NCBI RefSeq assembly: GCF_900143055.1 | Contig: NZ_FRCW01000002.1 | Coordinates: 400,889 to 464,888 of the forward strand | From: Fibrobacter sp. UWR3 | GTDB taxonomy: Bacteria; Fibrobacterota; Fibrobacteria; Fibrobacterales; Fibrobacteraceae | Direction of reading: 5' to 3' | Length of the DNA: 64,000 nt | Shown: positions 46,370 through 54,210 of the stretch, piece after piece | How the letters are laid out: every line of letters begins with the position of its first letter | How positions within the stretch are numbered: the first letter of the stretch is position 1 | Notes under the pieces: model-generated | Database searches by the model: none | Seen by the model: the letters and a program-made list of their open reading frames with translations, nothing else | Told to the model about the DNA's origin: nothing | Program-made: the position numbers and the translations under genes

Positions 46370-47458
46370 ATGATAACCCTGACCCGCCAAACCGAAAGAA
46401 AGTTCAACGCCGTCTGCTTCTACGTGCTCTGCTGGATACTCGCTTCAGTGGGGATTTCCATGCTTGTCACGTACGCCGAGCGCGGCTACTTCGACCTGGG
46501 AATCGTGCTCCAGATGCTGCAGTTCGCGCTGTTCATGGGCTTTTCGCACGGGGTCTACGACATCCTTATCCTAAAGGACGAGATGGACTGCCGCCCGGTG
46601 TGGCATTCCCTGCTCATACGCTCGCTGTACTTCCTTGCGGCGATAATCACGAGCAAGATTCTCTGCATACTCCTGCTGCGCATCAAGAGCGGAGAAGGCC
46701 TTATGAACGAGGACGGCTTCTACGCCCTCATGGACGCCATACACAGCCCCTCGGAACAGGCGCAGGTCATAACGTTCTTCCTGGTGGCCTACCTCATCAC
46801 GTTCGTGAGGAGCGTGCACAAGAAATTCGGTACGCGCGTGTTCTGGAATACGCTCCTGGGCAAGTCGCAGGAACCGCTCGAGGAAAACCTGATTTTCATG
46901 TTCATAGACCTGCGGCATTCCACCGCGCTCGCCGAGGAACTCGGGCACGTGAAGTACAGCAACTTCATGAAGGACTACTACAAGTTCCTCTCGAACTGCT
47001 GCGAGGAGAACCGCGGGCAGATCTACCAGATTGCAGGCGACGGGGCGTTCCTCACCTGGCCCATTTCTGCCTGCAGGAACAGGGCGCGACCCATCGACTG
47101 CTTCTTCGACTTTTGCGAGTGCCTGGAGCGCATAAGCCCGAAATTCATCAAGAAATACGGTGCCGCGCCCAAGTTCAAGGCCGGGGCGCACTGCGGGACC
47201 GTCGTGACCACCGAGGTCGGGAACTTCGGCAGCGAGATGGCCTACCACGGCGACGTCCTCAACACCACGAGCCGCATACAGTCGCTCTGCGCGAGGCTCG
47301 GCCAGGAATTCCTTATCTCGGAAGACCTCTACAACGTGCTGCCGAAGCCGTTCCCGCACGGGTACATGAGCAAAAAGGAAGGTTTTTTCGAATTACGCGG
47401 AAAAAAACACGAAATTTTGATATTTTCTTTGCAAAGGCCCTTGACAAGTCTAAATTAA
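46370..47458 (+). CDS. Membrane-bound class III nucleotide cyclase
   Basis: A 362-residue protein with four membrane segments in the first 150 residues and a class III adenylate/guanylate cyclase domain from about 170. The first metal-binding Asp (near residue 179) is in FMFIDLRHSTALAEELG and the second (near 222) in QIAGDGAFLTWP. The later stretch HGDVLNTTSRIQSLCARLGQEFLIS is the conserved helix with the transition-state Asn/Arg region. It should make cAMP (or cGMP) in the cytoplasm in response to a membrane signal. Preceded at seven bases by a small membrane protein gene. The tRNA-Gly promoter begins inside its 3' end region. Confidence 0.85.
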   Translation: MITLTRQTERKFNAVCFYVLCWILASVGISMLVTYAERGYFDLGIVLQMLQFALFMGFSHGVYDILILKDEMDCRPVWHSLLIRSLYFLAAIITSKILCILLLRIKSGEGLMNEDGFYALMDAIHSPSEQAQVITFFLVAYLITFVRSVHKKFGTRVFWNTLLGKSQEPLEENLIFMFIDLRHSTALAEELGHVKYSNFMKDYYKFLSNCCEENRGQIYQIAGDGAFLTWPISACRNRARPIDCFFDFCECLERISPKFIKKYGAAPKFKAGAHCGTVVTTEVGNFGSEMAYHGDVLNTTSRIQSLCARLGQEFLISEDLYNVLPKPFPHGYMSKKEGFFELRGKKHEILIFSLQRPLTSLN

Positions 47459-47469
47459 TATTCTATAAT
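47441..47469 (+). promoter_or_regulatory. Consensus sigma-70 promoter of tRNA-Gly
   Basis: TTGACA at 47441-47446 and TATAAT at 47464-47469, exactly 17 bases apart, both perfect matches to the housekeeping consensus. Transcription should begin near 47476, six bases before the tRNA. Confidence 0.95.
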
Positions 47470-47481
47470 TGGTCTCACCTC

Positions 47482-47554
<73 letters not shown>

Positions 47555-47558
47555 CTAA

Positions 47559-47597
47559 AAAAAGAAACCACCCTTCTGGGTGGTTTTCTTTTTTTAT
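47559..47597 (+). terminator. Terminator after tRNA-Gly
   Basis: Stem AAACCACCC/GGGTGGTTT with loop TTCT, followed by TCTTTTTTT; an A-rich stretch precedes it. Confidence 0.9.
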
Positions 47598-47627
47598 GTG
47601 CCGGGATAAAAAGGAACTCGGAGCCGA

Positions 47628-47755
47628 GAAGAGGGTGCGACTGAAATTTTTCACATGCGAACATCGTGAGCATAACTGAAAAATTTCAGCACTTGAGGCG
47701 CAAGCCTCAAGCCCGTAGGGCGAGGCTTCGGCTCGCGTAGCGAGCGCCCGAAGCC
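47628..47755. repeat. Three-stem structured element A
   Basis: Starts with GAAGAGGGTGCG (47628-47639). Stem 1: CTGAAATTTTTCA/TGAAAAATTTCAG (47641-47653 with 47677-47689, perfect over 13). Stem 2: CTTGAGGC/GCCTCAAG (47692-47699, 47704-47711) with a GCAA tetraloop. Then CCCGTAGGG (47712-47720). Stem 3: GGCTTCG/CGAAGCC outside GCTCGC-GTA-GCGAGC (47724-47755). The same order with other stem sequences recurs as element B at 47840. A DNA repeat or a structured RNA; no coding frame. Confidence 0.75.
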
Positions 47756-47761
47756 GAGTAG

Positions 47762-47780
47762 TCCCTTTTCCCGCTCTAAA
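47762..47780 (+). repeat. tRNA-Gly 3'-end remnant, copy 2
   Basis: TCCCTTTTCCCGCTCTAAA is identical to the tRNA-Gly end and flank at 47541-47559, and CCGAGT just before it also matches the tRNA apart from two extra bases. No other tRNA arms are present. It is followed by its own terminator. Confidence 0.9.
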
Positions 47781-47814
47781 CGAAAATGACACCTTTACGG
47801 TGTCTTTTTTCGTT
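47781..47814 (+). terminator. Terminator after remnant copy 2
   Basis: GACACC/GGTGTC stem (47788-47793, 47799-47804), loop TTTAC, T-run, with outer pairing of AAACGAAAA to TTTTCGTTT. Confidence 0.88.
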
Positions 47815-47839
47815 TATTCGCGGAAGGGACCGGACCCTC

Positions 47840-47975
47840 GAAGAGGGTGCGGCATAAGGTGCCGTGCGCGAAGCGCATACGATAGGCACTTTATGAGCTT
47901 GATGCGAGTGCAACGAGCATCGAGCCCGTAGGGTTAGACCGCAACCTTGCGTAGCAAGGAGTTTTGCGGGCTAAC
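47840..47975. repeat. Three-stem structured element B
   Basis: Same opening word GAAGAGGGTGCG (47840-47851) as element A. Stem 1: CATAAGGTGCC/GGCACTTTATG (47853-47863 with 47885-47895, one G-T), with an inner TGCGC-GAA-GCGCA. Stem 2: GCTTGATGC/GCATCGAGC (47897-47905, 47917-47925, one T-G). Then the constant CCCGTAGGG (47925-47933). Stem 3: GTTAG/CTAAC and CCGCAA/TTGCGG outside CCTTGC-GTA-GCAAGG (47933-47975). Arms differ from element A but remain paired. Confidence 0.75.
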
Positions 47976-47977
47976 AT

Positions 47978-48042
47978 TCCCTTTTCCCGCTCCTCAATTA
48001 ATCGCGCAGCAGAGCCTGATTGGCAACATTCCCTTTTCCCGC
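47978..48042 (+). repeat. tRNA-Gly 3'-end remnants, copies 3 and 4
   Basis: TCCCTTTTCCCGCTC at 47978-47992 and TCCCTTTTCCCGC at 48030-48042, both after AACAT; a partial TTCCCTTTT follows at 48044. The 37 bases between them show no structure of note. Confidence 0.85.
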
Positions 48043-48052
48043 GTTCCCTTTT

Positions 48053-48178
48053 GACGCCTTCTCCCCAAAGGGGATAACTCAACTAAGCCTCTAAAGAGGC
48101 AAGTTTCGTATAGGCGTCCGCGGCGTCACTCGGTCATAGAAAAATGCAAGCATTTTTCTGCGACACTCGTTTAGCACG
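48053..48178. repeat. Hairpin-rich element C
   Basis: Contains TCCCC-AAA-GGGGA (48062-48074), GCCTC-TAAA-GAGGC (48087-48100) and AGAAAAATGC/GCATTTTTCT (48138-48147, 48150-48159). GACGCC at 48053 can pair with GGCGTC at 48113 or 48122. It lies between tRNA remnants 4 and 5 like elements A and B, but does not share their constant words. Confidence 0.65.
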
Positions 48179-48179
48179 C

Positions 48180-48194
48180 TTTTCCCGCTCTAAA
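48180..48194 (+). repeat. tRNA-Gly 3'-end remnant, copy 5
   Basis: TTTTCCCGCTCTAAA, matching the last bases of the tRNA and its flank; it runs into the terminator of the opposing gene. Confidence 0.75.
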
Positions 48195-48217
48195 AAAAGC
48201 CCTGTCCCTTTCAGGGC
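48192..48217 (-). terminator. Terminator of the lipoprotein gene at 48248
   Basis: On the minus strand GCCCTG, loop, CAGGGC followed by seven T. Confidence 0.85.
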
Positions 48218-48247
48218 AAGACTACATACAAACTAACTCTTTCTTGC

Positions 48248-49867
48248 TTACGGCCCGACAGGTATCATATCGCGACACATGCCCACGGCCCCGATTCGCT
48301 GAATTAAGAAATCTCCCGTAGTCCCGGCCGCGCCCGAGAACTTCAGCCTAACAGAAGCAACCTTTTTCAAGGCATCCGTTAAATCGGGGCTTACGCCAGC
48401 ACCGCAGTTGTTCTTGAACTTTTCCCAGACAAAATCGCTGATTTTTTCACTTGTAGAAGCCGGAACGCTCGCCACAAAGCTACACGACCCCATCGTCGGG
48501 ATTGCTCCGTCTTCAAGACCAAGCTCGATCTCGAAATCAATAGATGATTTGTACTGAAGGCAAATTCCGCCCCACGGAGAAACACTCCCACCTTCCTGTT
48601 CTTCGTTCCAGACATTGAAAGCCACACCCGCATACGGCTTTTCGTAGCCTTCTCCGAACTTGACTCCCAACTCAATTCCGTGGCGTTTTTTAATGAGTTC
48701 CGGGAACGGAGAACCATAAATTAGCGTATCAACATCGGACGGGAACTGAAGTGCAGAAGTCCCTCCTTTAACGCGATCGTTAAATTCATACCAGAAACCC
48801 GAAGTTTTCTCATCGCTACCCGTTTCGACTTGACCTGCGCCACGGTCGTTATAGCCATCCCAGAGCATGTTCCCGATAATGAGCTTGGCACTAGAAGATG
48901 ACGCCGGGACGGTGGACGAAGAGGACTTCGGCGCAACCGCGGACGAAGACACCGGAGCGCTACCGGAGCCGCACTGCCCGAGCGACCCGATTTTCTTGAG
49001 AAGGAAATCACCCGTATCTCCCGCCTTGCCTTCGAACCGCAGGTGGACCGCCGCCGCATTCGCAAGGACCTTAGACGCATCCATGGGCACTCCAAAACCG
49101 CAACTCGACCCGAACTTGCTCCACGGGATATCGACAGTTTTCACGGAATCCGAAGCGCCTAGACGGTAAACTAGTTGACAGTCAGTCGTCAAGGTACCAT
49201 CTTCTGCCTGAAGCCAGACATTGAAATCGAGTCCAGAAGAGTATTCCAGGCAGAGGCCACCCCATTCCGAGACATCGGCACCTTCTTGTTCCTCGTTCAG
49301 GATGTTAAAGCCGAGGCCTACGTGCGGATTTTCCGCACCAGTGCCCAAAACAACCTTTTCCTTTATTCCGCCATAGGTTTCCATCATGAATTCGTAGCAG
49401 GTGCCGGTATACCAGTTTTCGTCACACGCTTTTTTAATGTCCGGCGGAAGGGTAAACTTCGAGGAGCCGCCATCGTCAATGTCGTTGATTTCATACCAAT
49501 ATCCCGCCATTTCACCGTCACTTCCGGTCACTACGCGACCTTCCTCATCAGCGGAACCGTCCCAGAGAAACTGCGGCCAGACGCCTCCCGAGACCAGGGA
49601 GCGACTTTCGCTCGAAGCGACTGAAGAAGAAGACTCCTTTACCTTGCAGCACGCCGTGTCGGGCGGAAGTTCGCTGGAAGACGACAGACCGGATCCGGCC
49701 GATGAGCCTGCCGAATTATCGTGGCTGTCGCCACTCAGGATGACGGCAGACGAGGAAGAACTTTCGTTTCCGGAAGTATCCGGGGAAGTGGACGAAGAAT
49801 CGTCACCGCAAGCCGCAAGCATCGCGGCAAAAGAGACGGCAACACAGCCGACAAACAATTTTTTCAT
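48248..49867 (-). CDS. Two-domain lipoprotein, carbohydrate-binding-like
   Basis: A 539-residue lipoprotein: leader with lipobox MLAACGDD (Cys20), then a long Ser-rich linker to about residue 95. Two homologous domains follow (about 98-300 and 330-539), each opening with FLWDGSADEEGRVVTGSD or MLWDGYNDRGAGQVETGSD and continuing with GYWYEINDIDDGG/GFWYEFNDRVKGG, a conserved WGGLCLEYSS/WGGICLQYKS, and GDFLLKKIG/GDFLIQRIG at the end. The pattern resembles jelly-roll carbohydrate-binding modules (CBM11/CIA30-like); this is judged by eye. GGGAGG ribosome site. Probably exposed on the cell surface. Confidence 0.78.
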   Translation of the reverse strand: MKKLFVGCVAVSFAAMLAACGDDSSSTSPDTSGNESSSSSAVILSGDSHDNSAGSSAGSGLSSSSELPPDTACCKVKESSSSVASSESRSLVSGGVWPQFLWDGSADEEGRVVTGSDGEMAGYWYEINDIDDGGSSKFTLPPDIKKACDENWYTGTCYEFMMETYGGIKEKVVLGTGAENPHVGLGFNILNEEQEGADVSEWGGLCLEYSSGLDFNVWLQAEDGTLTTDCQLVYRLGASDSVKTVDIPWSKFGSSCGFGVPMDASKVLANAAAVHLRFEGKAGDTGDFLLKKIGSLGQCGSGSAPVSSSAVAPKSSSSTVPASSSSAKLIIGNMLWDGYNDRGAGQVETGSDEKTSGFWYEFNDRVKGGTSALQFPSDVDTLIYGSPFPELIKKRHGIELGVKFGEGYEKPYAGVAFNVWNEEQEGGSVSPWGGICLQYKSSIDFEIELGLEDGAIPTMGSCSFVASVPASTSEKISDFVWEKFKNNCGAGVSPDLTDALKKVASVRLKFSGAAGTTGDFLIQRIGAVGMCRDMIPVGP

Positions 49868-49915
49868 GGATTTCCTCCCTTTAAGGCCCTAAACATTTTG
49901 TTTTCTTAATATAAA

Positions 49916-49946
49916 TTAAAAATTCCCGCCTTTACCGGGCGAGAAC
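49916..49946 (-). terminator. Probable terminator after nrdG
   Basis: On the minus strand TCTCGCC/GGCGGGA (one G-T) with loop CGGTAAA, followed by ATTTTTAATTT. It also sits upstream of the next minus-strand gene. Confidence 0.65.
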
Positions 49947-49993
49947 TTGTTTTTTTGCTACGGGAATGCCTTAATCCCACAAAAAGGCGTTTT

Positions 49994-50551
49994 TTACCCA
50001 AAATGCCAGTCCGGATGTTCTTCCATCTCCTGAAGCTGAATCCTGTGCAACACCACGTGCCCTTCGGAAAGGCTCTTCTGCACGTTGATAATGCGCTGGT
50101 TGCTGGACCCGCGGAACTTGAGTTCGAGCGACTTTTTCGCCATGACGAACGGGCCGTCGATGAGGATATCGGCATACGAGAGCAGTTCCAGAAATTCCGG
50201 TTTTTCCTCCCAGTGCTGCTGCAGGTACTCGAACGTGTATCCCGTGAAAATCACGAGATTCTTGTCGCGGTCCTTGATGGCGCTTGCAAGCGGGATGAGC
50301 GCCGCAGCCTGGTCCATCGGGTCGCCACCGCTGAACGTGACACCGTCCAGAAGCGGGTTCTCGTCGAGCATCGAGAGGATTTCCTCGATATCAATAAAAC
50401 GACCCCCGTTGAAATCGTGGGTCTGAGGGTTCTGGCACCCGGGGCAATTGTGATGGCACCCCTGGGTAAACACTACCATGCGGATTCCGGGACCGTCCAC
50501 GAAAGATTCGGGCTCGATACCGGCAATCCGCAAACGCGGGTATTCGTCCAT
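49994..50551 (-). CDS. nrdG: Anaerobic ribonucleotide reductase activating enzyme
   Basis: A 185-residue radical SAM activase that installs the glycyl radical on NrdD under anaerobic conditions. The iron-sulfur motif is Cys32-x3-Cys36-x2-Cys39 (TQGCHHNCPGCQN), followed by VTFSGGDPMDQA for SAM binding. RIAGIEPESFVDGPGIR at the start is typical of NrdG. Length fits the family. It begins one base after the stop of the glycyl-radical-domain gene, so the three nrd genes form one run. Confidence 0.93.
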   Translation of the reverse strand: MDEYPRLRIAGIEPESFVDGPGIRMVVFTQGCHHNCPGCQNPQTHDFNGGRFIDIEEILSMLDENPLLDGVTFSGGDPMDQAAALIPLASAIKDRDKNLVIFTGYTFEYLQQHWEEKPEFLELLSYADILIDGPFVMAKKSLELKFRGSSNQRIINVQKSLSEGHVVLHRIQLQEMEEHPDWHFG

Positions 50552-50552
50552 G

Positions 50553-50699
50553 TTATACGCCGTGCTTCACGCGGTCGTTCACTTCGGCACGCTTTGCGTT
50601 GTTGAAACGGTCAACCGTACCCACGAGGTAACCCGTGATGCGGCGGATGCGTTCGAAGCACACGCCTTCGCCATAGAGAGATTTTTCTTTTTCGGACAT
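50553..50699 (-). CDS. Stand-alone glycyl-radical domain of class III ribonucleotide reductase
   Basis: A 48-residue protein. CFERIRRITGYLVGTVDRF is aligned by eye with the C-terminal glycyl-radical loop of NrdD (RRVCGYLG in E. coli), and the following FNNAKRAEVNDRVKH matches the rest of that terminus; Gly23 would carry the radical. It has its own ATG and a strong AAGGAG ribosome site eight bases upstream, and lies between nrdD and nrdG. The large NrdD here stops after its zinc motif and lacks this loop, so the small protein probably completes the enzyme in trans. It is not a frameshift: the gap contains a stop, a ribosome site and a start. Confidence 0.85.
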   Translation of the reverse strand: MSEKEKSLYGEGVCFERIRRITGYLVGTVDRFNNAKRAEVNDRVKHGV

Positions 50700-50724
50700 G
50701 TTTTTACTCCTTGGTTAAAATGGT

Positions 50725-53055
50725 TTATCTAATGCCACGGAAAGCAGGCATTCCCGGAAACTTCTTCCGGAGTTCGTTCAGTTTTTCTTCAGAAATGTAA
50801 TGGCCTTCGCTACGTCCGCAACGGGGGCAGGTGTCACCGATGACTCCCACGAAACCGCAGACCGGGTCGCGGTCAACCGGGTGGTTGATGGAACCGTAAC
50901 CGATACCCACCTCGGCCATGTAGCGCACGATCTTCTCGAAAGCGTCGAGGTTCTGCGTCGGGTCGCCGTCAAGCTCGATGTAGCTGATGTGGCCCGCGTT
51001 GGTGAGCGCGTGGTACGGGGCCTCGAGAGCGAGCTTCTTGAAGGCCGAAATCTTGTAGTACACCGGCACGTGGAACGAGTTGGTGTAGTAGTCGCGGTCG
51101 GTAACGCCCGGGATAATGCCATACTTCTTCTTGTCCATGCGGACGAAGCGGCCCGAAAGGCCTTCCGCCGGCGTAGCGAGCAAGCTGAAGTTGAGGCCGA
51201 GGCGCTTACTTTCCTTGTCGCAGAAGTCGCGCATGTGGCCAATAATCTTGAGGCCGAGTTCCTGGCTGGCTTCGGATTCGCCGTGGTGCTTGCCCGTAAG
51301 CATGACGAGCGTTTCGGCAAGGCCGATAAAGCCGATGGAGAGCGTACCGTGCTTGATGACCTCGCCCACCGTGTCTTCCCAGCCGAGCTTGTCGGAATCA
51401 ATCCACACGCCCTGCCCCATGAGGAACGGGAAGTTCTTGACCTTGCGGCGGCTCTGCACGGCGAAGCGTTCCATGAGCTGGTCGCTCACGAGCTGCAGCA
51501 TGCGGTCGAGTTCCTTGAAGAACAGGTCAACCGAGCGCATCTTGATGGCGATGCGCGGAAGGTTGATGGAGGTGAAGCTCAGGTTGCCACGGCCGTAAGA
51601 GATTTCGCGGGTCGGGTCGTAGTTGTTGCCGATAACGCGGGTACGGCAGCCCATGTACGAAATTTCGGTTTCCGGGTGGCCTTCCTTGTAGTACTGCAGG
51701 TTGTACGGAGCATCCTGGAAACTGAAGTTCGGGAACAGACGCTTCGCGCTCACCTTGCAGGCAAGCTTGAACAGGTCGTAGTTCGGGTCGCCCTCGTTGA
51801 GGTTCACGCCCTTCTTCACGCGGAAAATCTGGATCGGGAAGATGGCAGTCTCGCCACCGCCCAGGCCCTCGTCCGTAGTGAGGAGGAGGTTACGCATGAC
51901 CATGCGGGCTTCCGGATCGGTGCACATACCGTAGTTGATGCTAGAGAACGGAGTCTGCGCACCGGCGCGGCTGTGCATGGAGTTCAGGTTGTGGACAAAC
52001 GCTTCCATCGCCTGGAAGGTAGCCCTGTCAGTCTCTTCGTAAGCCTGCTTCTCGGCAAACTTCTGGGCCTTCATCACCATCTCGGTATCGAAGGTCTTGG
52101 AAAGTTCACGGGCTTCGGTTTCCACAAACTTCTCGTTCGGCACGAGGGTCGCCACCATGCCCATCTGTTCCATTTCGGAATGGAGCTTCTTCACGATAGG
52201 CATGATTTCCTCTTCTTCCTTGCCGGTGAAGAGGATGAGGGCCTTTACCATGTTAGAGAGGTAGGCCTTGCGGTAGGTAATGCGCACGCCGTTCGCCATC
52301 GCGTAGTCAAAGTTCGGCACCGACTGGCCGCCGTGCTGGTCGTTCTGGTTACTTTGTATGGCAATCGCCGCGAGGGCAGCGTAGCTGCGGATATCCTTCG
52401 GTTCGCGGAGGTGGCCGTGACCGGTATTGAAGCCGTTTTTGAACAACTTAATAAGGTCAATCTGGCAGCACGTCATGGTGAGCGAGTAGAAATCCAGGTC
52501 GTGGATATGGATATCGCCATCCATGTGGGCGCGGCTGTGCTCGGGCTTGAGCATCATCATCGTGTAGAAGTGCTTCGCAGATTCGCTACCGTACTTGAGC
52601 ATCGTGCCCATCGCGGTATCGCCGTCGATGTTCGCGTTCTCGCGCTTGAGGTCGGATTCCTTCGCGGAACTGAACGTGATGTCGCGGAGCGTGTGCATGA
52701 GTCGGGTGTTCACCTCGCGGATGCGGGTACGCTCGGCACGGTACAGGATGTAGCTCTTGGCGGTATCGGCGTAGTTGTTGTCGGTAAGCGCCTTTTCGAC
52801 CGCGTCCTGGATCTCTTCGATGTCCGGCTTGGTCTTGCCTTCGGCCTCGAGGCGGCCCACGGCGTAGGCGGCTACCTTTAGAGCAGTACTGCTCAAAACG
52901 TCTTCGTGGCCAAGCAGGTCAATCTGTTCCTGGGATGCCTTGATCTGTTCGTTGAGTTCGCCAGAGGCGCGGAAGGCCTTGATAATGGCGTCAGAAATCT
53001 TCTCGATGTTGAACGGCATTTCGCGGCCGTCACGCTTCCTAACTGTAAAAATCAT
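50725..53055 (-). CDS. nrdD: Anaerobic ribonucleoside-triphosphate reductase, large part
   Basis: A 776-residue class III ribonucleotide reductase, which makes deoxyribonucleotides without oxygen. It starts with an ATP-cone (IFTVRKRDGREMPFNIEKISDAII), then the ten-stranded catalytic barrel: DGDIHIHDLDFY, NDQHGGQSVPNFDYAMANGVRITY, QTPFSSINYG, and the late GYGSINHPVDRDPVCGFVG. It ends shortly after CPRCGRSEGHY, where other NrdD proteins continue into the glycyl-radical loop; that loop is on the next gene. One of the four usual zinc cysteines seems to be missing (only one Cys before CPRC). Upstream lie two NrdR-like boxes. Confidence 0.92.
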   Translation of the reverse strand: MIFTVRKRDGREMPFNIEKISDAIIKAFRASGELNEQIKASQEQIDLLGHEDVLSSTALKVAAYAVGRLEAEGKTKPDIEEIQDAVEKALTDNNYADTAKSYILYRAERTRIREVNTRLMHTLRDITFSSAKESDLKRENANIDGDTAMGTMLKYGSESAKHFYTMMMLKPEHSRAHMDGDIHIHDLDFYSLTMTCCQIDLIKLFKNGFNTGHGHLREPKDIRSYAALAAIAIQSNQNDQHGGQSVPNFDYAMANGVRITYRKAYLSNMVKALILFTGKEEEEIMPIVKKLHSEMEQMGMVATLVPNEKFVETEARELSKTFDTEMVMKAQKFAEKQAYEETDRATFQAMEAFVHNLNSMHSRAGAQTPFSSINYGMCTDPEARMVMRNLLLTTDEGLGGGETAIFPIQIFRVKKGVNLNEGDPNYDLFKLACKVSAKRLFPNFSFQDAPYNLQYYKEGHPETEISYMGCRTRVIGNNYDPTREISYGRGNLSFTSINLPRIAIKMRSVDLFFKELDRMLQLVSDQLMERFAVQSRRKVKNFPFLMGQGVWIDSDKLGWEDTVGEVIKHGTLSIGFIGLAETLVMLTGKHHGESEASQELGLKIIGHMRDFCDKESKRLGLNFSLLATPAEGLSGRFVRMDKKKYGIIPGVTDRDYYTNSFHVPVYYKISAFKKLALEAPYHALTNAGHISYIELDGDPTQNLDAFEKIVRYMAEVGIGYGSINHPVDRDPVCGFVGVIGDTCPRCGRSEGHYISEEKLNELRKKFPGMPAFRGIR

Positions 53056-53078
53056 ACCAATCCAAAAAAAAGTTCAAC

Positions 53079-53127
53079 ACACTACATCTTGTGCAAGAGG
53101 TCGAACCGCCACCACAAGATGTAGGTA
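53079..53127. promoter_or_regulatory. Pair of NrdR-like boxes upstream of nrdD
   Basis: ACACTACATCTTGTGC (53079-53094) agrees with the 16-base NrdR consensus at about 12 positions; CCACAAGATGTAGGTA (53112-53127) is its inverted partner, sharing a perfect 12-base inverted repeat. The centres are 33 bases apart, close to three helical turns as in known NrdR targets. They begin 24 bases before nrdD. The remaining gap to 53330 is AT-rich, with no gene seen. Confidence 0.6.
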
Positions 53128-53330
53128 ATAAGATAATAAAACATTTTGGCAAAAGAATGATTTTTTTCAAAAAAACAGTAATTTTTTTGTAATAATACGA
53201 AAAACTTATCAACAACTTGTAAAATGGTTGTAGCCGGACCTCGACCGCTGGTCGGGTTTTGAAAAATCCAACTCCCTATGGCACAAACATTTAGCCGTTT
53301 CGGGGGTTCCGGAAAACTATTCACACCCCC

Positions 53331-53352
53331 AAAAAGGGGCTATTTTCGCCCC
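53331..53352 (-). terminator. Terminator after the SIMPL gene
   Basis: On the minus strand GGGGC-GAAAATA-GCCCC followed by five T; it ends the five-gene run that starts at 60062. Confidence 0.8.
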
Positions 53353-53396
53353 AGCGGGTTGACAAGGAACCGCAGTTTGAGCAGTAGTTTTGGGGG

Positions 53397-54179
53397 TTAC
53401 TTCAGTTCCACGACAATACGGACAAAAGCGCTGACCTCGACGGAATCGGCGATGGCGTTTTCGTCGGGGCCCATTTCGGCAGCGCCGTCCAGCATCGCCG
53501 CTTTCGCCATCATGAGGCCATTCGTGCGGTACCTGCGATTGTAGGTAATTCCGCCGCCTTCCCCGTTAATCTGGAGAACGCGACCGAGCTTGGCGTCAAC
53601 ACCTTCGGCATAGTCGCGAGCCTTCGCCAGCGCCTTCTTGCCCGCAGCCTTGATAACCTGCGACTGGACGCCATCGACATCCTTAAGCTGGGCCGCCGTC
53701 CTATGGATTTCGACATCCGGCTCGGCCGCAAGCGCCTGCACAAGAGCGGCGGCATCAATTTTGCGATTTACCGTAACGACAAAATTCTGCGTGGCCACGT
53801 AACCGACAAGTTCGCGCTTTCCACTACGGTACGACCAATCCTTGCGGACATCCACGCTGTTCTGCTCCACGTTGGACTGCGGAATTTCAAGCGACTTCAC
53901 GTTTTCGAAAATCACCGAACGGCGTTCGGCCAGACGCCTAGTTACAGTTTCCTTGTCCCTGCCGCGGATTTCGAGGCTAAAGCCCATCTCGAACTTGTCG
54001 GCGGCAAACTTCTTGGACTCCGAAACCGAGACCTCGATTTTCGGGACGTCGTACACCGTCGTACCATCAGAAGAAACCGCAGGTACAACAGAGGGTTCGG
54101 CCTTCACTGTGCGGATAAGGACGCACGCGCAGGCAATCAGCAACACGAGACAGATGATGTTAAGCAGTTTTGCAATCAT
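53397..54179 (-). CDS. SIMPL-domain (DUF541) periplasmic protein
   Basis: A 260-residue protein with an N-terminal membrane anchor or signal (LLNIICLVLLIACACVLI) and a SIMPL domain: VSVSESKKFAADKFEMGFSLEIRGRDKE, then LEIPQSNVEQNSVDVRKDW and VGYVATQNFVVTVNR, ending with VEVSAFVRIVVEL. Members are periplasmic or membrane-attached with an assembly of unclear function, some linked to oxidative or envelope stress. AAGGAGGT ribosome site. Last of the five-gene run. Confidence 0.85.
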   Translation of the reverse strand: MIAKLLNIICLVLLIACACVLIRTVKAEPSVVPAVSSDGTTVYDVPKIEVSVSESKKFAADKFEMGFSLEIRGRDKETVTRRLAERRSVIFENVKSLEIPQSNVEQNSVDVRKDWSYRSGKRELVGYVATQNFVVTVNRKIDAAALVQALAAEPDVEIHRTAAQLKDVDGVQSQVIKAAGKKALAKARDYAEGVDAKLGRVLQINGEGGGITYNRRYRTNGLMMAKAAMLDGAAEMGPDENAIADSVEVSAFVRIVVELK

Positions 54180-54210
54180 CGTTCAGACCTCCTTTTTTTT
54201 GGAAATCACC

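Noticed and set aside
47762..48194. Further tRNA genes in the remnant array
   Set aside because: Only the 3' end of tRNA-Gly is present in each copy; no D or anticodon arm can be folded.
50800..52881. Plus-strand open frame of 693 codons opposite nrdD
   Set aside because: nrdD is certain, and the opposite frame has no recognisable domain.
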